Notes under the pieces: model-generated
What the model was told of the DNA's origin: nothing
Seen by the model: the letters and a program-made list of their open reading frames with translations, nothing else
Database searches by the model: none
Position numbers and translations under genes: made by a program
Part shown: positions 32,990-43,721 of the stretch, piece after piece
Numbering within the stretch: position 1 is the first letter of the stretch
Layout: the number at the start of each line of letters is the position of its first letter
Assembly: GCA_002778195.1 (NCBI GenBank)
Contig: PCDI01000001.1
Location: forward strand, 5,901,338 to 5,965,337
Source: Raffaelea ambrosiae
Taxonomy: Eukaryota > Ascomycota > Sordariomycetes > Ophiostomatales > Ophiostomataceae
Direction of reading: 5' to 3'
Length of the DNA stretch: 64,000 bases

Positions 32990-35183
32990 ACGAACGACCT
33001 CGACTGCGACAAGTCTGGGACGCTGGTTTTCAAGGTCACGGACAACAGCATTTTCGGGCTCTGCAGCAGGATTCAAACCTCGTCAGTACTGCAGACACCA
33101 CGACCAGAGGCAGTCTTTACAGGCCCCACGAGCCTCTTTGAGGCAACACAGCATTATGACTAGCGCTGAATCTGAGCCGGCATTCACTGGCCAGGTGTTC
33201 GTGCCAGCAGAAACAGCTAGCACGCTCGCACAAACCAAGGGCAACAGCGAGGCACCAAACAGCACCATTAGCACCAATGGCACTAATGGCACCCATGGCA
33301 GCAAGCGGCCATATCCAGGAAGCAGCCCAGCCGCAAATCGCCAACAGCACGGGCCAGACGGCGTAAATGGGAAGAAGAAACGGCCGCCAAAGAAGAAGTT
33401 CAAGGGACGCAAGCTCAAGCCGTTCACGGAGGGCACGGCTGAGGAGGTTCTGATGGCCGACATCCAGTCGCTGTTGGCGACGCTGAAGCTGGAGGGCGAA
33501 AACAAGACCCATGAGTCTGGCGAGCTAAACGAGGACGTGACCAATGGGAATGCTGTTGAGTCAGCAGAAGCAGCAAAGGACGGGGTGGTTGCTGAGCCCG
33601 AGGAGGAGCTTCCCGAGCAGGGCACCGAGGTCGACCTGGAGGTCATCGACCTCTCGTCCACAGGCGAGGCACTGGCTGTGCTGCACAAGGCAGAGGGGAG
33701 CTCCGGGGGCAGTGCAGACGATTCTCCCTCCAAGACAAGGTCAAAACACATATACGTCGTCTCGTATGCCGTCCCCGGCGACATCATCCGCGCCAAGGTC
33801 TACCGCCACAACCTCTCGTCGCCCTCCTCCTCGTCCTCCGTGCCATCCCACTCCGTGGCCGACTTTATCAAGGTTGTTCGCCCGTCACCTCAGCTCCGCG
33901 ATGACAACCGCATCCGCTGCCAGTACTTTGGCCGCTGCGCTGGCTGCCAGTACCAGATGCTCGACTATGCTGAGCAGCTGCGGATCAAGCGCCGCGTCGT
34001 GGAGCGCGCTTACCGGCACTTCTCGCAGTTGCCGCCCGAAAAGGTGCCTACCATCCTCGAAACGGTACCCAGCCCGCTGCAGTATGGCTACCGGACAAAG
34101 CTGACCCCCCACTTTGATGGTCCGCCTGGGTTCCGGCGCCGCAACAAAGCCGGACACACACTGACCGAGATGCCGAACGTTGGGTTTACGGCCAAGGGCG
34201 CCGGCCCACGCACGGTGCTTGATATTGAGCAGTGTCCAATTGGCACGCCAGCGGTGGCAGCGGGTATGGCACGCGAGCGGGCTACGGTTGCCCGCGAGTT
34301 TACGACCTACTCCAACGGCGCGACCATCCTGCTGCGCGAGAGCACCAAGCGGTACTTTAAGACGGGCGAGGACAGTGGAAAGGAGGACCCGCCGTCCGTA
34401 GAAGACACTCCGGACGACGCCATCCGTGTGGAGACGGATGCTTACGTTGATATCAAGACGTGCATGACCGACAACAAGGCGACGACGACCGAGTACGTGG
34501 ACGACTACATCTTTACCAACCCGGCCGGCAGCTTCTTCCAGAACAACAACTCGATTCTGACAACGCTGACCGCGTATGTGCGGAATGCCGTGCTGCCAAA
34601 GGAGCAGCAGCAGGATGGCACAGATGTTGGGGTCAATGACTCGAGGACCAAGACACCTCTCCGCTACCTCATCGATGCCTATTCCGGCTCCGGACTGTTT
34701 ACCATCACCCTGGCTTCGACCCTTCCCGGCGGCAGCATTGGCATCGACATTGCCGACCAGTCCATCGCCTATGCCCGGACCAATGCCCAACTCAACCACC
34801 TGGCCCCCGACCGCTGCCGGTTCATTGCTGCCGACGCCGCCCAGCTTTTTGCCAGCGTCATCGAATACGACGCCGACGAGACGGTGGTGGTGCTGGACCC
34901 GCCACGGAAGGGCTGCGACGGGCTCTTTTTGCGGCAACTGCTGGCATATGGGCCCGCACGGATCGTGTATGTGAGCTGCAATGTGCACACGCAGGCGCGG
35001 GATGTGGGAATGCTGGTACGTGGACAGATAGACGGGTTTGGAGTGCACAACCGGGAGAGGCCCGAGGAGATTCCCCAAAAGAGGGCCCGGTACGAGATTG
35101 AGAGCCTAAGGGGGTTCGACTTTTTCCCGCAGACAGCCCACGTCGAGGGTATTGCAGTGTTGAACAGGGTTGAAGAAGAGTAG
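32967..35183 (+). CDS. TRM2: tRNA (uracil-5-)-methyltransferase Trm2
   Basis: Makes ribothymidine at position 54 of tRNAs. Single exon, 738 residues from the ATG at 32967. The first ~60 residues are rich in Arg, Ser and Thr with no acids (RRTTSTATSLGRWFSRSRTT), suggesting a mitochondrial presequence. A second in-frame ATG at 33156 would give a form without it. After a disordered, Lys-rich linker come the iron-sulfur-type cysteines RCQYFGRCAGCQYQMLDYAE, then NPAGSFFQNNNSI, the SAM motif YSGSGLFTITLA, and the catalytic block DPPRKGCDGLFLRQL with VSCNVHTQARDV. All match the TrmA/RumA family. ORFs on the opposite strand are shadows. Confidence 0.95.
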   Translation: MKSAIFCRRTTSTATSLGRWFSRSRTTAFSGSAAGFKPRQYCRHHDQRQSLQAPRASLRQHSIMTSAESEPAFTGQVFVPAETASTLAQTKGNSEAPNSTISTNGTNGTHGSKRPYPGSSPAANRQQHGPDGVNGKKKRPPKKKFKGRKLKPFTEGTAEEVLMADIQSLLATLKLEGENKTHESGELNEDVTNGNAVESAEAAKDGVVAEPEEELPEQGTEVDLEVIDLSSTGEALAVLHKAEGSSGGSADDSPSKTRSKHIYVVSYAVPGDIIRAKVYRHNLSSPSSSSSVPSHSVADFIKVVRPSPQLRDDNRIRCQYFGRCAGCQYQMLDYAEQLRIKRRVVERAYRHFSQLPPEKVPTILETVPSPLQYGYRTKLTPHFDGPPGFRRRNKAGHTLTEMPNVGFTAKGAGPRTVLDIEQCPIGTPAVAAGMARERATVAREFTTYSNGATILLRESTKRYFKTGEDSGKEDPPSVEDTPDDAIRVETDAYVDIKTCMTDNKATTTEYVDDYIFTNPAGSFFQNNNSILTTLTAYVRNAVLPKEQQQDGTDVGVNDSRTKTPLRYLIDAYSGSGLFTITLASTLPGGSIGIDIADQSIAYARTNAQLNHLAPDRCRFIAADAAQLFASVIEYDADETVVVLDPPRKGCDGLFLRQLLAYGPARIVYVSCNVHTQARDVGMLVRGQIDGFGVHNRERPEEIPQKRARYEIESLRGFDFFPQTAHVEGIAVLNRVEEE

Positions 35184-35424
35184 AGGGGAACGAAAATAAA
35201 AAAAAACCAGGGGGGGGATGATACCATATAGAACGAGCAATGTTTTGCACCAGGGGGGAACCCATATATATATATATATTCTCTCATATATCGATGCCGC
35301 TGGCCAGGAAAACAGGAACAAGAGACCTAAATACCATGTCATACTTTTTTTTCTTTTGTAATGCCAATCCCTCCGATAATGGCAGTGCAAGTGGGCCAGG
35401 CGCCTCTTTTTGTTATCACCAATG

Positions 35425-37660
35425 CTAAAATGCTGCCTTGTCCTCCCCCTTGTCGTCTAGGAGAGCTTTGAGCGCAAACACAGCACACTCCACCACCTCC
35501 GGTCGCCGGCTCGCCTTGGCACACTCGGTCAGGACAGACACGCCATTCTCCTTCCGGAATGCCTCCCGCGCCTTCTCGCCCGCCTCGCCCTCGCACGACA
35601 CCATGTTGTACACACACACGACGCCGCGGTGACGCAGATCCTCGGTCTCGCTCGCTGCACACAGGCCCAGCAGAATCTCGATGCCGCGGCGGCGTTCAAC
35701 TATAGCCGAGACCACACCGCCAAAGACCGTCAACCCTGCCAGAGCGCCGCCAGCGGCGCTGCGGGTCGCGGCGTCTTCTGCGTCGGCCAGAGCCACCAGA
35801 ATATGAAGGCGGCTCTTGGCAGCGGTGCTGTCGTCGGCATAGAGAGCAATGCCATCGGGCGCCTGGACAATGTTGCAGATGAGCTCGACGGCGGCGCGGG
35901 TGACCATCTTGTTGCTGGACAGGAGCTGCTCCTCGACATCGGGCCAGGCGGCGCGGATAATGTTGCGGCGCATGTCGTCGTCGACCGATGCCAAATTGGT
36001 CAGGGCCATAAGCGACTCGAAGATGGGCAGAAGGCTGCTGGAAGGATTGGCGAGCGCGTCTTCGCGGGACAGAAGAGAAGCGAGGGGCCGCACAGCGGTG
36101 CTCATGGGCGTGGCCCGTGTGCCGCCAAAGACGAGTGTCGGGTCGGTAGAAACAAGGATCCGGGAGAGTGCCTGGGCAGCTGTGCGGCGTGTGGCGGCCT
36201 CGGTATCGGCTGGCAGCGCTGTCCAGGCAGCAATGAGCAGCCGCACAGCACCCTGCTGGGCGAGCTGGCCCCGGATGTCCTTGGTTGTGGACAGAGCAAA
36301 GATGATGTTGATGATGAGGCCGAGCGAGGCGGCAGAGCCATTCTTGCTGTGGCTGACGAGGACGGGTGTGACGCCAGCGTCAAAGACCTTGCGGCAGCGC
36401 TTGGATACGTGCTCGTCGTCGTTGAGGGGAAGGATGTTGTCCTGTAGCTTGCCGGCGGCATTGGCATATGCTTTCAGTTGGTTGATACGTTTCTGTTCTT
36501 CGGACTCGACGGGCTGGTACCGCGTCAGGTTGACGAAAATGCTGAGGGCTCCGTAGGTCAGGGGCGACTTGGGTGGTGCGTCCTCGAGAGTCTGCACCAG
36601 GCCTTTCAAAAATTCCGGGTTGGAAGCAAGCTCTTCCTTTACTTTGGGTTGCAGCGACAGGTAGGCCAGCCCCTCGACCGAGTTCTGCCGGCCCTGCTCC
36701 GGGTTGGTCAAGAGCAGGTTGGTGAACATTTTGCTTAGGTCCTCGACGCTGGTGCTAGCCTGTTCAACTCGTCCGCTGTCGCCACCGGGGCCCGGCTGCC
36801 CCTGCTGTCCTGGTGGTATTGTTGCCTGTTACGGCTTGTAGTTAGTTAGATCGCCATCCACACAGGAGACACCAGGGAGAAATAGCACCAGCAGCAACAA
36901 CAGCAACAAAACATACCTTGATCTTGGCTAGAATCACAGCCGCAAGGTTCTGCACCTGCCGCGAATGCCGGCGCATGGAAACGGATCCCTCGGCCGCGTT
37001 GTCCGGGTTGGCTGCAAACATGTCCTTGACCACATCGTCCGGGTCCTGGTCCACGATCTCCTCGAGCCAGTCCAGGCAGTACTTTTGCACGGCATCGCGA
37101 CACGCCGAGTTCATGCAGGCCACATTCAACATGTCCAGACAGGCTGTCTCAACCTTGCGGCTCTTCCACTTGCGGCGCATCAGAGGCCCCAGACTGGGCA
37201 AGAAGCCCTCTTCCAAGAACAGCGTCGCAGTCAGGTCGGGCACTATGGGAAACACGGCGCCCGCCACACAAAATGCCACGATATAGTCGTCGTACGTGCC
37301 GCGCTTGATACGCTCAAAGAAGAAGGCCGATAGCTCCTTGGCGCCCGCGTCGCCAGCGGCCTGAAGGTAGGCCGACGTGGTCAGGGTGCCATGGCCGCGC
37401 ACGATTTCGGGCTGGCGCATGTCCAAGTAGCTGAGCAGGGTGTCGACGCAGTCGCTGTCGATGAGCGCGCAAATGGATTCCTCGCCCTTCTTCGTGGCGG
37501 CAATGTCCTCGTTCAGCACTTTGGTCAGGCGGTCCAGCTCTGCGACAGTCTCGTCGTCCTCCTTGCCGCCTTCCATCAGACTGGCAAAGAGCAGCAGGGT
37601 CTGGTCCTCGCGTGAGAGGTCCGCCTTGGGCTTCACTGCCGTGGGAGCAGCCGTTGCCAT
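35425..37660 (-). CDS. she4: UNC-45/She4-type myosin co-chaperone
   Basis: Armadillo-repeat protein of about 714 residues that helps fold and stabilise myosin motor domains with Hsp90. Exons are 36917-37660 and 35425-36825, joined in phase 0 as AVILAKIK then ATIPPGQQGQ across a 91-base intron. It lacks a TPR domain at the N-terminus, as do fungal She4, Rng3 and Podospora CRO1. The central region includes VETACLDMLNVACMNSACRD. The UCS domain spans most of exon 2, with QNSVEGLAYLSLQPKVKEEL, YGALSIFVNLTRYQP and GAVRLLIAAWTALPADTEAA. The start at 37660 (MATAAPTAVKPK) is the first ATG in frame. It is divergent from TFB4. Confidence 0.93.
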
Positions 37661-38478
37661 GGTGCTGATACCGGAAATGCAGTACGACTGGAAATGAAGG
37701 GTGCGCGAGACGAATGGGGCCCTGGTTGGAGTTCGGAGAAAGCCCAGATGCAGCTCGGAGTGACTCAGGAAAATGAAGCTATCCGCAGATTGCAGGGACT
37801 AAGTAGAAGCGATGGAGGGGTAGCAGATGCTGCTTCCAAAGAAAAGCAAATTCGATGCCTGTGCTTTTCTTGATCGGCAATCGCACCCAGGGTTCAAAAT
37901 CGATGGCCAGGCAAGTCAAACAGGCGTCAGGTCAGAAGCCAAGACCAGATTGAGAAACTATGACGCCAGAAGGGTTGTCGTGGTTCGATGTCCATAGTGG
38001 GTGTTAGTGGTCGGTTTTAACGCTTTCCCTGCTATTGAAAAGCCTGTGATAGGGCCTTTTCTTGATCTAGCGAATAAAATAGCGCCAAAGGGGGGTGGTG
38101 GGTGCGAGTCACGTGTACAAGCGTTATCGATAAGCAGCTGCCTTCTCCACGATCTTGCCAGGTGAAGTTGATCTGAGATCGTGCAAGAAGACCGTGGAAC
38201 GAACACTCGATGTTGTTTTCCTGCAGCATCCACGCCAGAAATCCGTGAAGCTCGGAGAAGGGTTGGGAAACTCCGTATCTTCCTCGACAGAGCCTCCAAG
38301 ATTCTCCCTTCCTTCCCACGTCGCCACCACCAAACCACAGGGAGCTCCCAAACAGCATGTCTTCCTCGATGTGTCGTTCGTGAGACTTCAGGGACGAAGC
38401 TCAAAACTGCATAAAGGACAACAAGCGAAATAAACTCTAAAAAAAAAACATTCCGAATCTCCCCCGCCCCAATTCATA
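37661..38478. other. Divergent promoter region SHE4/TFB4
   Basis: 818 bases between divergent starts. Overlapping short frames near 37958-38430 have no conserved sequence. No gene seen. Confidence 0.5.
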
Positions 38479-39735
38479 ATGGATGCCGTCGACGCTTCGG
38501 CCCACTATGAGGTCACCACCTCCGAAGAGACCCCGGCGCTGCTCACCATCGTGCTGGACACGAACCCGCGTGCCTGGGCCTTGCTGGCCAACACGCTGCC
38601 TTTGAGCAAGGCTGTCGCCAACATTCTCGTATTTGCTAACTCGCATCTGGCTCTGAGCAGCACCAACCAGGTGGCCGTCATTGCCTCACACTGCAACCGT
38701 GCCGTGTGGTTGTATCCGTCGCCGACAAAGAAGGCCGAGGAGAAGAAGAAGAAGATCAAGATCAAGACCAGCAACGACGATGTCGACATGACCGATGCCG
38801 ACGAAGCAAATGGCGGCGACTCCTCCTCCTCCAAAGGTCCTTCGTCGGCCAACAAATTCCCCCAGTTCCGCGAAATCGAAACATCCCTCCTCCAATCCGT
38901 CCACGACCTTGTTACAAACACTACCGAGAGTGACCTCGCCGAGACGACAACGCTCTTGTCTGGCGCTCTGACGCTCGCCCTCGCACACATTAACAAGACA
39001 TCCATTATGATACCGACAGCGGCGGCATCGGCGGCAGCCAAAGAAGGTGGAGGCGTTGGCGGTACGGGCAAGCCCTCTGGGTCGGGCGTGAGCAATGCTC
39101 AGGCAGCTACCGGTGGAGGCAAGAAGAATGGGAAAGGAGCAGACGGGAACGGCTCCGATGAGGTCGGCCTTCATGCCCGCATACTGGTCGTTTCGGTGTC
39201 TGACTCGTCGCCGGCCCAATACATCCCCACCATGAACGCTGTATTTGCCGCCGCCCACGCCGGCGTCGCTATTGACGTGCTCGCTCTGCATGGCGCCGCC
39301 ACATTTCTGCAGCAGGCAGCGTACATCACGCGAGGCACGTTCCTTGAAGTCACAGATGACCACGCCCAGCAGGGTTTGTTAGCGTACCTGATGCTGGGCT
39401 TTAGTGCAGCATCGGCGCGGGACGTGGCGGCGAGCCTGGTGGCTCCGAGTGCAGACGCAGTAGACTTTAGGGCAGCCTGTTTCTGTCACCGGCGCGTTGT
39501 GGACACTGGATTTGTGTGCAGCATCTGTCTGAGCATCTTTTGCGAAGTGCCACCACCACCAGAAGGAGACTCTAGCAATGTGGCCGAGTGTTTAACCTGC
39601 GGGTCGCGGTTGCGTCTGGGTCGTTACGGGGCTAAGCCGGCCGTTGTGCCGCGGCCTAAAAAGAAGAAGAAGAAGCGGCTGGGCGGCATCCGGGAAGGCA
39701 CAGGTAGTACTGTAGGCACGCCGATGCCATCCTAG
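38479..39735 (+). CDS. TFB4: TFIIH core subunit Tfb4 (p34)
   Basis: Single-exon gene for a 418-residue subunit of the TFIIH core, used in RNA polymerase II initiation and nucleotide excision repair. The vWA-like domain begins PALLTIVLDTNPRAWALLAN and contains HLALSSTNQVAVIASHCNRA, later ARILVVSVSDSSPAQYIPTM and VAIDVLALHGAATFLQQAAY. The C-terminal zinc-binding part has CFCHRRVVDTGFVCSICLSI and CLTCGSRL. A Lys-rich insert and a Gly-rich insert (GGGVGGTGKPSGSG) extend the loops relative to yeast. The end is basic, KKKKKKRLGG. Assignment is secure from the vWA and Cys pattern together. Confidence 0.95.
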   Translation: MDAVDASAHYEVTTSEETPALLTIVLDTNPRAWALLANTLPLSKAVANILVFANSHLALSSTNQVAVIASHCNRAVWLYPSPTKKAEEKKKKIKIKTSNDDVDMTDADEANGGDSSSSKGPSSANKFPQFREIETSLLQSVHDLVTNTTESDLAETTTLLSGALTLALAHINKTSIMIPTAAASAAAKEGGGVGGTGKPSGSGVSNAQAATGGGKKNGKGADGNGSDEVGLHARILVVSVSDSSPAQYIPTMNAVFAAAHAGVAIDVLALHGAATFLQQAAYITRGTFLEVTDDHAQQGLLAYLMLGFSAASARDVAASLVAPSADAVDFRAACFCHRRVVDTGFVCSICLSIFCEVPPPPEGDSSNVAECLTCGSRLRLGRYGAKPAVVPRPKKKKKKRLGGIREGTGSTVGTPMPS

Positions 39736-40414
39736 CGGCGAGGAGTTGATACGATGGGCCGGGGAATACCCTGACTTCGAAATTTGTATAGTACTTTGGC
39801 TTTGTTTTAGGTGGCAGCATCTTGGAGGAAATGGTTACAAGAAGGGCGTTCTATGGTCAAGAGATTTGCAAAATGGTGTAGAGTACGAGTACAGTAGAAG
39901 CTAGCATACCACGGAATGACGATAACACTGTGAAAGCAATGTGCACGCGTGCATGAAAAGTTGACAGCTCTGTGCCTGGTCTTTGCGTTTTCATGGTCAG
40001 TCCTGCGTGCCTGAGATACGATATTAAACCAGGCTTCCGTCTGACCCATATCGTTGAGAACCTCCTCCTTTCTCAACCCGCTATCTTGGTGTTTGCTGGA
40101 TGTAACGACATACTCGTTGGTTTCCAAAACAAGTCTTAAGTATAGATATGTTGTTGAGACTTCAATTCACATAGAATGCTGCTGGCCTATTTACTGATGG
40201 CCTAAACAACATGCTTTCACGCAACACATATGAACAACAGGGGTTGGCGTCACGTACTTTTCGGTAGGGCACACATCGATTAAGATTCTAGGTTCTAGGT
40301 GAGGGAGAAAGAGCGGGAAAAGAGGCAACTTTCAGAAAGGGGCTGTGCATGGCAAGTCCAATTGTGATCCACAATTTAAATATGACTGCTACCTCAAGAC
40401 AGAGACACCGTACT
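39736..40414. other. Convergent 3' flanks of TFB4 and the taspase-like gene
   Basis: 679 bases between two stop codons. A 106-codon minus-strand frame at 39807-40127 lacks homology cues. No gene seen. Confidence 0.5.
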
Positions 40415-42642
40415 TCAGCTTGACGAATTCTTGATCTTCCGACCGCCTCGAGTCACTTTGGCTGAGTTTCCCAGTCGAGACATGACAACAAGAGGTTCTG
40501 GCTCATCGGATGCCATCGATGCCAGCGCAAACGAGTCCGTGTTGTGCGAGTAGTAAAAGTAGATGCCCTTGTTCGTCTTCTTCACGGCCATCACACCAAT
40601 GGCACCGCCCGAAATCTGGTTTCGTACACCCGGGTGGCCCATGAAGTCCTCAGTCACAAATGACGCCATCAGAGCGTCCTCATCGTATTCAGACACAAAT
40701 GAGTTGCCATTCGCACGACGCATATTGTAGTAGAGACGCTCGGCACACGTGTGCGACGCCATGGTGGTGGCCATGTGCTCGCCGGTGCCACTGGTGACAG
40801 CAGCCACAGACGTCCCTGCGCTGTCCCTTGCGTCAACAGGCACTACCGCGGTACCAATGCCCACAAGCGCTGCTGGCCCAATGCGGCCTGCATGTTTCAT
40901 GCCAATGCCGCCAGACGATGATCCGGCGGCAATGTTTCCTTGCAAATCAATGGCAATGGCTCCCACGGTGTCCGTAATGATATCTGCGTCCTTGTCATGC
41001 GAATTTATCTCGCCGATGGCATTCTGCATGGACACTGGGCCGGGTACCGCTCTGGTCGTCTTGCTATTTGGAAGGTAATTGCTAGCAGGGTGATCTTCGC
41101 TGGTGCCGTCGCCGCTGCCTTCGCGCTTCTTTCTCCTAGTTCGGGTTTCGTCATGGCTCTGCGAGTTACGTCGGTCCATGCGACGCTTTTTGGTATAAGG
41201 TGCTGCAGTCCGTGGAGATGCAGCACTGCTGCTGTGGATAGCCTGGAGCTTAGGTTGTGGCCCTGAATCGGACGCATCAGGAGCAGTGGACGTCTCAGCA
41301 GACACACCGGATGGTACCAACTCCGGCATCAATGACTGCATGGCAGAAGAGGCATGCGACCGAGGCAAGATCCGACGAGATGCAGTGTGTCTAGCACGTG
41401 TCGCCGAGCCAGATGCGGAGTCCTTTCCGACGACAGCCATCTGCTGCCTTGCCTTGGTTTGCTCCTCGTCCCAGGCATTTGGGGATCCTGTAGGTGCCGT
41501 TCGCTCTCGTCTGCTGTGTCGCGCAGGTGTGCGTGTCTCCTTTTTAGACGCCGAAATTATTGGCAAGACAGGCTTTGTCGTCGTCTCGGAATCCTTTGCT
41601 CTTGGGCCCGCTGCTGTAGGGTTTAGGGTGATCGGCCTGGAATGTCTGCTCATCTCATATGCCTTTTGGAGGTCTTGACACCAACGGCGGTACCGGTCGA
41701 GAGCGCCCGCCGATGCCAGCCGATCGTTCGACACCAAGCGCATGCCGTGGCCTTCTGCAAACTGCCTCGCGCCATCGCCAACCAAAATGTTGGGTGGAAT
41801 GCGGCGAAGAGAGAGCGGGACGTTGCTCTTGTCGAGAATCAGCCGAGCTAGTGAGATCGGGTTCTTGACCACTAAAATAGAGCGTACAATGTCAATTCGA
41901 GCCTATTTGTCGTAGAACAACTCACGAAACGCGAGAGCACAATGGTAGGAGCTTACTGGAGACGGCCCCGCATGCACCACTGCGGCCGAGGTGGTCAACA
42001 ATGGTTGCATCTGCCTCCACGATGCCATCAATTGTCAGGTTGCTGCCATATCCGGCATTGGTAATCTCCGTGTCCTCGAGACACTTGATGGCGGCTTCAA
42101 CAGCGTCGACAGCGCTTGCTCCGCTTTTCAAAAAGTTCATGGCCATCTTGGCCGCCCTATTGCTTGTTAGTTGTGTATACCCCGAGATATGAAGTTGACT
42201 GCCTTGTCTGAATGCTTCTCTGACTGGCTTCCAGTCAGACTGCAAAAACGTACTCGCTGCACGCCTCGAGGTGGATATGCTCGTTGGACGTGCTGTGGAA
42301 GCCGGCACCAGCATGGATGAAGATGGCAGCCACGGGAGCCTTGCTCTTTGACCGGAACAAACGCTCGGTCAAGCCGTCAGAGAACCCGGCTTGGTCTGCC
42401 GAATAGCCGTCATCGGAGACAGCTTGTGGATCGTGCGATGCTGGTCCACGATTGGCCGATTGCGGTTGGCCATGTGCTGTCAACGTCTCTGGCTCGGGGG
42501 TGGGACTCAGGCTGGGATAGGGGCTTGACGAGGCCGAGCCGCGGCTTGACGACGATAGGGCTGGAGCTTGGCTGCCGGGGTTGTCTGCAGATACAACGGT
42601 TGCCTTCCCATTTTGCAACGGCTTTTCCTTTGAATGTTTCAT
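40415..42642 (-). CDS. Taspase-like threonine hydrolase (asparaginase_2 family)
   Basis: Ntn-hydrolase precursor of about 681 residues that should self-cleave into alpha and beta subunits. Exons are 42254-42642, 41957-42156 and 40415-41871, joining as EACSEAAKMAMNFLKSGASA and CGAVSMVKNPISLARLIL. N-terminal landmarks are AAIFIHAGAGFHS and NAGYGSNLTIDG. The nucleophile Thr is in DTVGAIAIDLQGN, near residue 498, followed by SSSGGIGMKHAGRIGPAALV and SGTGEHMATTMASH. Between the alpha core (ending near LQKAYEMSRH) and the cleavage site lies a ~215-residue basic, Ser-rich disordered stretch. The start at 42642 was chosen; a longer in-frame N-terminus from 42834 is possible. Whether it is a sequence-specific protease like human taspase 1 or an asparaginase is not decided by sequence. 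Confidence 0.87.
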
Positions 42643-43721
42643 CGGAACGGGGAAATTAACTACCTGTTTCTTAGCATCTGGTTCCGTTGTCTGTACAGAA
42701 AAAGCCAATGAAGAGAGCGGATATAAAGACTGACAGGAACGTGACTTGGTAGTCAACCATGGGTGACCCAGGAAGCTGTGCCAAAATCTTGAAAAAGAAA
42801 AGAAAAAAGCAGGCCGAGAATACAGCCCCTTCACTGTAACAGAGGTCCACCCTAGGGAGATGAGGTTATTCAGAGAAGATAAATAGGAAAAAGAATGCTC
42901 CTGCTGAGCAAAACAAAAAAGTAACGCTGATCAATACGGTGTTACTACGAGGCTGGGCGTTGTTGGATGGGTGTCAAGTTTCGAAGGCAGAGAGAAGAGG
43001 CAAAAGGTGAAACGTGATGAAGCGGAGAAAAGTTTGAACAAGAGAAGGAGAGAAACAAAAGCAAACCGCAAGTTCAAAGCTGAGCCACGAAGAGAAAGAG
43101 AGAATGGCCGCTCTCGGTGATAGCAGCCTAGGTCTCCTGCCGCCTTTGTCGCGTGTTTGCAGGGATGTTTAAACGAGAAGGGAAGGGGCAACTCTAGAAG
43201 CGCCAGAAGCCTCTGCGGTGCTTCCCTATTTAGGCAGAGGTATGGGAGCTTCCCACGATGCGAAAAGACTGAAGCGACGAACGATGCTGTCTTGTTGGAC
43301 CCCTTCATCGTCACTTCCGTCTGGGGCTCAGTCTGGTCGGGTGGCCTGCATGACCGTATATCTCTAAGATTGAGCAACTGTTCGCCTTACCCAGTTCAGG
43401 CCTAAGTTCTCATTGCCCCTGCCACTTAGAATCAGGGTTTCTTGGATGAAGTCGAACTTTCCCTGTTTCAGACGGTTCGTGAGATTACATAACTTTTTTT
43501 TTTGCGGGGCTGCGATTACTGGATTGTCCCACGTGATCCCTCTGTGGGCTCAGTCGTAAGCGGCTGCCACTTTCGAGACAGGGCCCCTCTTCCCCACCAA
43601 CAGCCACCTAGAAATCCGACTGAGCTGCCTCCTCCTACCATTTGCATCGTGCTGCCGCGCACTTCACTATCCAAGGCACGACACGAGCTGCGCACTCGCG
43701 GCTCTCTCTTTCTCAGCTACG
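42643..43721. other. Divergent promoter region taspase/ARP3
   Basis: About 1.1 kb between divergent starts. No conserved domains in any frame. The last ~100 bases before ARP3 are C/T-rich. Confidence 0.5.

Noticed and set aside
33885..35078. 397-codon open frame on the minus strand
   Set aside because: Antisense shadow of TRM2, whose conserved motifs are on the plus strand.
35629..36447. 272-codon open frame on the plus strand
   Set aside because: Shadow of the UNC-45/She4 gene on the minus strand.
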